Assembly (NCBI GenBank): GCA_930367205.1
Contig: OV884015.1
Location: 107,882,509 to 107,946,508 of the forward strand
Reading direction: 5' to 3'
Source of the DNA: Acanthosoma haemorrhoidale
Taxonomy: Eukaryota; Arthropoda; Insecta; Hemiptera; Acanthosomatidae
DNA length: 64,000 nucleotides
Below are positions 59,783 through 64,000 of the stretch, piece after piece (position 1 is the first letter of the stretch; every line of letters begins with the position of its first letter). A program made the translations under genes and the position numbers. The notes beneath the pieces were generated by a model. It was not told the origin of the DNA. It searched no databases and saw only the letters and a program-made list of their open reading frames with translations.

Positions 59783-60766
59783 TGATATTATAAAAGAGCA
59801 TGAAACACCGAGGTAATCAATTCATATTCAAGTAGGTATGAAAGCGCTAAAGTGAGTTTGAGCTTGGCCATTGCTGTTAACCCCGGAGTGGCGGAGAAGC
59901 CGCGCTCTAACCCGTAAGCAGCCCATTGCCTCTGAGTATTAAGGTCTCTTTAGCGGCAACCGCTGGCAAATCCGACTTTGATGTCGCCTATTAAGGTGAG
60001 AGAACGCCGGAAGAATGCCGACTACCGCGATGAATAATAGCGAAAGTTGCCTCTCAAAGGCTCGTTACTGGCGGATGATGCAGCTGGTGCCTGTATCGAT
60101 ATCCTCTCCGCATCTCCTCCCCTGCCTCCTAAATCAGGCCGCTGGCAAAAAATGACTGTAGCGCCGGGTGCACTGCGGGACTCGGGGTGACTTAGAGCCG
60201 TCTTAGATAGATGTAGGGCTGTTGTGCCGCTGCCAGGCTACGCAAGCTGGCGCCTAACCGGAACTGATCGTCAGTCAACTCAAACTTATAGTGGCCTCTC
60301 CTTTCGATTTCTTCTTGTACCTCAGCCATGAGTATTCCTTCCTTCGAGTACTTGTCCCTTTTGTATATTTCAACATACAAAAATTGTACACAAGAAGTAA
60401 ACGAAAAAAGTGTGATTCAATTTACTACCTGCCTGAATTCAATTCAAAATTCAGTGAATCGATTCCGCACACACCATCCTTTCTATATTTAATATTTATT
60501 CTGAAAAACAAATTATGATTGCGTTAATGGGTAAGTGAACTCAACTATTGCAAGTTCATAAAAAAAAATATATATATTTCTTTGAGAGCAAATAATGAGG
60601 AACTTTATTCTTAATTATAAGTTAATTACTTTACTCTCTAAGACCACTTTGTTGTACTTAAACTTAAACAAAATAAACTAGGCGCTGTTACACAACGTTT
60701 AAAGTTTAAGGATATTTGGATTGTTGAGCTTTGTTTGAAAGAAACATTACAGTAATAATGAAAAAA
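59783..60766. other. GC-rich island with a candidate exon
   Basis: 59870-60290 is CpG- and GC-rich compared with its surroundings. The only coding-like frame in it is the minus-strand one listed separately. Confidence 0.45.
60192..60380 (-). CDS. Candidate terminal exon, unassigned
   Basis: The minus strand reads YKRDKYSKEGILMAEVQEEI, ERRGHYKFELTDDQFRLGAS, LRSLAAAQQPYIYLRRL and a stop. The composition is protein-like and the codons are mixed rather than AT-biased. An internal ATG starts MAEVQEE. An AG acceptor-like site (TATACAAAAG|GGACAAG) lies upstream on the minus strand. A competing GAG|GTACAAG donor lies inside. I recognise no family, so it may be a real last exon of a minus-strand gene or chance. 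Confidence 0.3.
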   Translation of the reverse strand: MYVEIYKRDKYSKEGILMAEVQEEIERRGHYKFELTDDQFRLGASLRSLAAAQQPYIYLRRL

Positions 60767-61242
60767 AAAAGGTAAGCTAACTTTACACATCGGTCTTGTG
60801 ATCAGATTTGTGCCCTACTCCCGAGGTGGACCCAGAAGGGGTATTAGCTGGCTGGCATCTGCCCTTCGGGTCAGCTGATTAACTGCTAAAAGGGTACCTG
60901 ACATCGGCTCTTGGAGTTGGCGTCTTCGGTATTTTCAATAGGGTCTGCTAACACGTTTGTTTGGCTTTCTAAAACTAGTTTTATTGTTTTCTAAAAGTAT
61001 TCACGTATAAATTTCATATACCATTAATTTAAAAAAAAAAACGTTATCGATAAGAGTATTAATTATTAATATGGTTATTATATTTGTTCCAATTTGCACA
61101 CAAAAACAATTAATTTCCTATAATATTATTAAATACTTGTATTTAGTTATAGCTATAAATTGTAGCTTAAACGTAAATCATTAATTTTCTTTCTTTTTTC
61201 TGAAATCAAATTGGTTATACCTGCAAAATCAATAAAAAAAAT
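60767..61242. repeat. Direct duplication, copy 1
   Basis: Starts at GGTAAGCTAACTTTACACAT and ends at CCTGCAAAATCAATAAAAAA. It matches 61765-62256 throughout. The first 190 bp are GC-rich (CTGGCTGGCATCTGCCCTTC, GACATCGGCTCTTGGAGT) and more conserved than the AT-rich remainder. Confidence 0.9.
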
Positions 61243-61764
61243 CTACTGTTAACGTAAACAATTTCATATCGCCCGTATAAATAAACAAAATGTCCAAAAA
61301 AAAGTTGTGGAAAATAAATCGTTTATATCTTGTGGTATCATTTTATATTATTTCTTTGATTCAAATAAATTAAAGAAAGTAATCTTACCTTTTGTTTTGA
61401 CGCTCTGTTTGGGGAGTTTCTACTCCTTGTTTACTGCTGTTCTTTCTGTTTTTTTCAGTGGCGGTTTAAAACATATTTCCCATGTCAGCACTACATTTTG
61501 AATAACGATTGAAAATAGAACTAACACAAGAAAATAATTCTACATCATCGAACAAAAAATAAATATTCATCATAAATCACCGCAGTGGTTCACAAGTTAT
61601 ACGCGTATATAATAAAACCATGTACTTGGAAGAAATAAATATCTTAGTGATACTGAAGTGTCATTGGTGGAATAATTGTAGTTTTTAATATTGTATATTT
61701 GAGCTTTTTACAATTTTTAAATAAAAATCTCTCTACTTTTTTGCCCCTCTTCTACTTATTACAA
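61243..61764. other. Spacer between duplicated segments
   Basis: AT-rich, about 520 bp. A 64-codon frame at 61307 shows no known motif. Confidence 0.45.
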
Positions 61765-62256
61765 AAAGGTGAGCTAACTTTACACATTGGTCTTGTGATC
61801 AGTTTTGTGCCCTACTCCCGAGTTGGACCATGAAGGGGTATTAGCTGGCTGGCATCTGCCCTTCGGGTCTGCTAATTGACTGCTAAGAAGTACGGGTATC
61901 TGACATCGGCTCTTGGAGTAAGCGTCTTCGGTACCTGGAATACGGTCTGCTAATTAGTTTAGTTTGGCTTTCTAAAACTGTTGTTAAATTGTGTCATTTT
62001 TTCGTTCAGAGTAAATTTCATAAACCATCAATTTAAAAAAAAATGATGATCATGAAAAGATCGATGAGAGTATTAATAATTAATTTGGTTATTATATTTG
62101 TTCCGTTTGACACACAAAAACGATTAGTTACTTAAAATATTATAAACTACTAATATCTAGTTATTGATATTAGTTGTGGCTTAAACGTAAATCATTCATT
62201 TTGTTTCTTTTTTTCTGGAATCCAATTGTTTTTACCTGCAAAATCAATAAAAAAAT
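61765..62256. repeat. Direct duplication, copy 2
   Basis: Same content and order as 60767-61242, with substitutions and small indels. In the GC-rich part the strings GTGCCCTACTCCCGAG and GGCATCTGCCCTTCGGGTC are unchanged between the copies. Confidence 0.9.
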
Positions 62257-62876
62257 TAATTACCACAAACAGCTCGTGACACACACACGACTTTACTGAC
62301 GTTGGGTTAGAGAGTCTCTCAATAGTCTTCGACTTAGCTCTTGGTAAGGTGTGACACTTTATGTCATCTTTTCCAATCCTCTATAGACGCATTGTACAAT
62401 GACAGCTATCCATTGTCACTGATTTGTCAATAGTAACTAAAACAATTTATAAACAAAAACTAAGTCATGATTAAGAGCGCTATTAAAAAAAGAATAAAAA
62501 ATTATTCAATATTTATGAAGGTGGAGAAAGCTGGGGTGAAGTGGGACCCCAGGGTCGAAGGCCGCCATAGACCCCGGGGTGCAGTTAAAGCTCTCAGTGT
62601 AATAATATGTAAACTGCCTCCCTCCATTTTACACCTGACTTCTGTGCCCCCCCCCACTGCCGTTTGCATAACTTTGCCTCCATCCCTACGCTCTGGGGGG
62701 GGGGGGATCTGATTTGGAAAATAACAGTCTATTGACGGGGACTACCGTCGGAATGCCCGACGTAACGCTGACGGCTGGGGGTCCTGACGACTATTGCCAG
62801 TCCCTCTCTCGCTCTCCCTCCCTCGATGTACACACTGTAGCTTGGCTACTTCTCATATCCAAATCCATGACATATT
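62257..62876. other. GC-rich island with long C and G runs
   Basis: Contains C runs of about 9 near 62648 and an 11-12-nt G run near 62695. An 81-codon plus-strand frame (62467-62712) runs through these homopolymers and is unlikely to be coding. Confidence 0.5.
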
Positions 62877-63798
62877 GGTCGAGTCATAAGTAACTTCCGT
62901 TTTTTATATCAGACATTTACTTTGCCCTAATTAAATAACAAAATTATATTAATTTATTATGCTTTAACCACTATTATCTATAACCTTCTCCCATCTTCCT
63001 GGCAGTTTATCAATTCCTTCCTTGTAAAATGTGGTTGGTTTGGACTGGAAGAAGTTTTCGACAGCCTGCCTGACTTGCTCTTCAGAATTGAAGGTTTTTC
63101 CATTCAAAAAGTTTTGTAAGGAACAGAAAAGGTGGTAGTCTGTCGGGGTAAGATCCGAGGAGTAAGGTGGATGTGGTAAAACAGAGCATCCAAGCTCAAG
63201 AATTTTTTCTTGAGTCACTCTTGCTGTATGTGGTGGCGTATTGTCGTGTCAAAGAATGACGTTTTTACGATTGACGAGTACAGGACGCTTTTCATGGAGT
63301 TTCTCTTGCACTCTTTGCAACTGCTGAACGTATCTATCCGCAGTAAATCGTTCAGCTTTGACTTCAACAACTCGTGGTGAATTATTCCTTGACAATCCCG
63401 CCATACAAACAATAAAATCTTTTTGCTATGGATGTTTGCTTTCGGATCTGGTAGGGGTGGTTGATCCTCATCAAGCCACTGTCTTTTGCGGAATATATTG
63501 TCATAGGTAACCCATTTTTCATCGCCTGTTACAATCCTGTTTGAAAAAGGCTCAATTTTTACCCGTGAGAGCAGACTTGTGGCGATTCACATTCCCAAAG
63601 CATTTGACTCTCCATTTCAGAGGTTAAAAAAAAACCCAGTTTAACGTAACGTGTATCACTCAAAACAGTTGACAAAAGACTAGCTGAAGCCTCATTTATA
63701 TAGTGAAAACAAAAACTTGTTGTCATGGTAACTCATAGGGGGTAGATACGAACAATAGATTGTACTTAGCTGCATCGGAAGTTACCTATGACTCGACC
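62877..63798 (-). mobile_element. Mariner, 922 bp, lacking the N-terminal part
   Basis: Inverted repeats begin GGTCGAGTCATAAGTAACTT (left) and GGTCGAGTCATAGGTAACTT (right, complement). TA follows the right end and TT precedes the left. It retains the C-terminal catalytic region but jumps from the CGTGAGAGCAGACTTGTGGC region to sequence close to the start codon, so the DNA-binding half is deleted. It is the same family as 54198-56057 and 58863-59782. Confidence 0.93.
62964..63560 (-). pseudogene. Mariner transposase pseudogene, catalytic part
   Basis: The minus strand reads TYDNIFRKRQWLDEDQPPLP, WRDCQGIIHHELLKSKL, then EKILELGCSVLPHPPYSSDL, TPTDYHLFCSLQNFLNGKTF, NSEEQVRQAVENFFQSKPTT and FYKEGIDKLPGRWEKVIDNS, followed by a stop. 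The third-Asp motif is altered to YSSDLTPTDYHLF but keeps its Asp. The second-Asp HDNA region is broken by frameshifts around 63200-63260. The C-terminus matches mariner (FF..KP..FY..GI..LP.RW..VI). There is no N-terminal helix-turn-helix. Confidence 0.85.
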
Positions 63799-64000
63799 TA
63801 TTACTACAGCACACAATTATATTTTAGTAACATATTGTGTCGGTTCGTACACCTGCAGATTTATTATAAAATAATTGGGTGAATAACTGTGTATACTGAT
63901 CATAAAAAAATGATAAATGCAATAAATTTGTTATTTTATTTGGTAAATGGCAAATACATGGAGGAGACAAACAGGCAGATTTTCGCTGCTTCTTGTTCCA
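63799..64000. other. Non-coding window edge
   Basis: Short AT-rich sequence with no feature seen. Confidence 0.4.

Noticed and set aside
60767..62256. tRNA-derived SINE pair
   Set aside because: I could not find convincing A-box and B-box promoter motifs or a poly(A) or simple-repeat tail typical of SINEs.

Overview
The window is eukaryotic, intron- and repeat-rich DNA, most likely from an arthropod and probably an insect. It is AT-rich. Nothing bacterial is visible: no operons, no ribosome-binding sites and no dense coding. Its recognisable proteins are almost all remnants of Tc1/mariner DNA transposons and non-LTR retrotransposons (LINEs) of kinds common in insects. The species cannot be named from the sequence.

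Layout. 1-13 kb: AT-rich DNA with LINE 3' tails, a 166-bp tandem repeat, mariner-like 3'-end fragments (3.9-5.2 kb) and two internally deleted transposons side by side (7.3-8.1 kb, and 8.53-9.36 kb with near-perfect inverted repeats and TA duplications). 14.26-23.53 kb: a 9.3-kb satellite of about 134 copies of a 69-bp monomer with higher-order repeats at several scales. 23.92-24.10 kb: the best host coding candidate, a GC-rich exon resembling the start of a synaptotagmin-type C2 domain, about 390 bp beyond the satellite. 24-29.9 kb: mostly featureless, with Tc1-like and LINE fragments. 29.99-31.32 kb: a second satellite, about 34 copies of a 39-bp unit. 31.8-33.4 kb: a LINE 3' half followed by a small mariner deletion derivative. 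33.4-50 kb: sparse sequence with local duplications, microsatellites, a jockey-type reverse transcriptase fragment and a 26-28-bp minisatellite. 51-59 kb: partial copies of an unclassified repeat, and a rearranged mariner carrying a nested LINE with a 33-nt poly(T). 58.9-64 kb: two mariner copies of about 920 bp lacking opposite halves of the transposase, a 480-490-bp duplication pair, and GC-rich islands.

Interpretation. If the C2-type exon is real, much of the window is probably intron of a plus-strand gene, and both satellites would be intronic or flanking. No complete host gene is present. The transposase and reverse transcriptase pieces all carry stops, frameshifts or deletions, so none looks autonomous. 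The very long open frames in the satellites arise because 69 and 39 are multiples of three. The most informative structures are the satellite's higher-order organisation, a conserved 18-nt hairpin in LINE 3' tails, the complementary mariner deletions, and a 168-bp filler copied into a broken mariner from 1.8 kb away.
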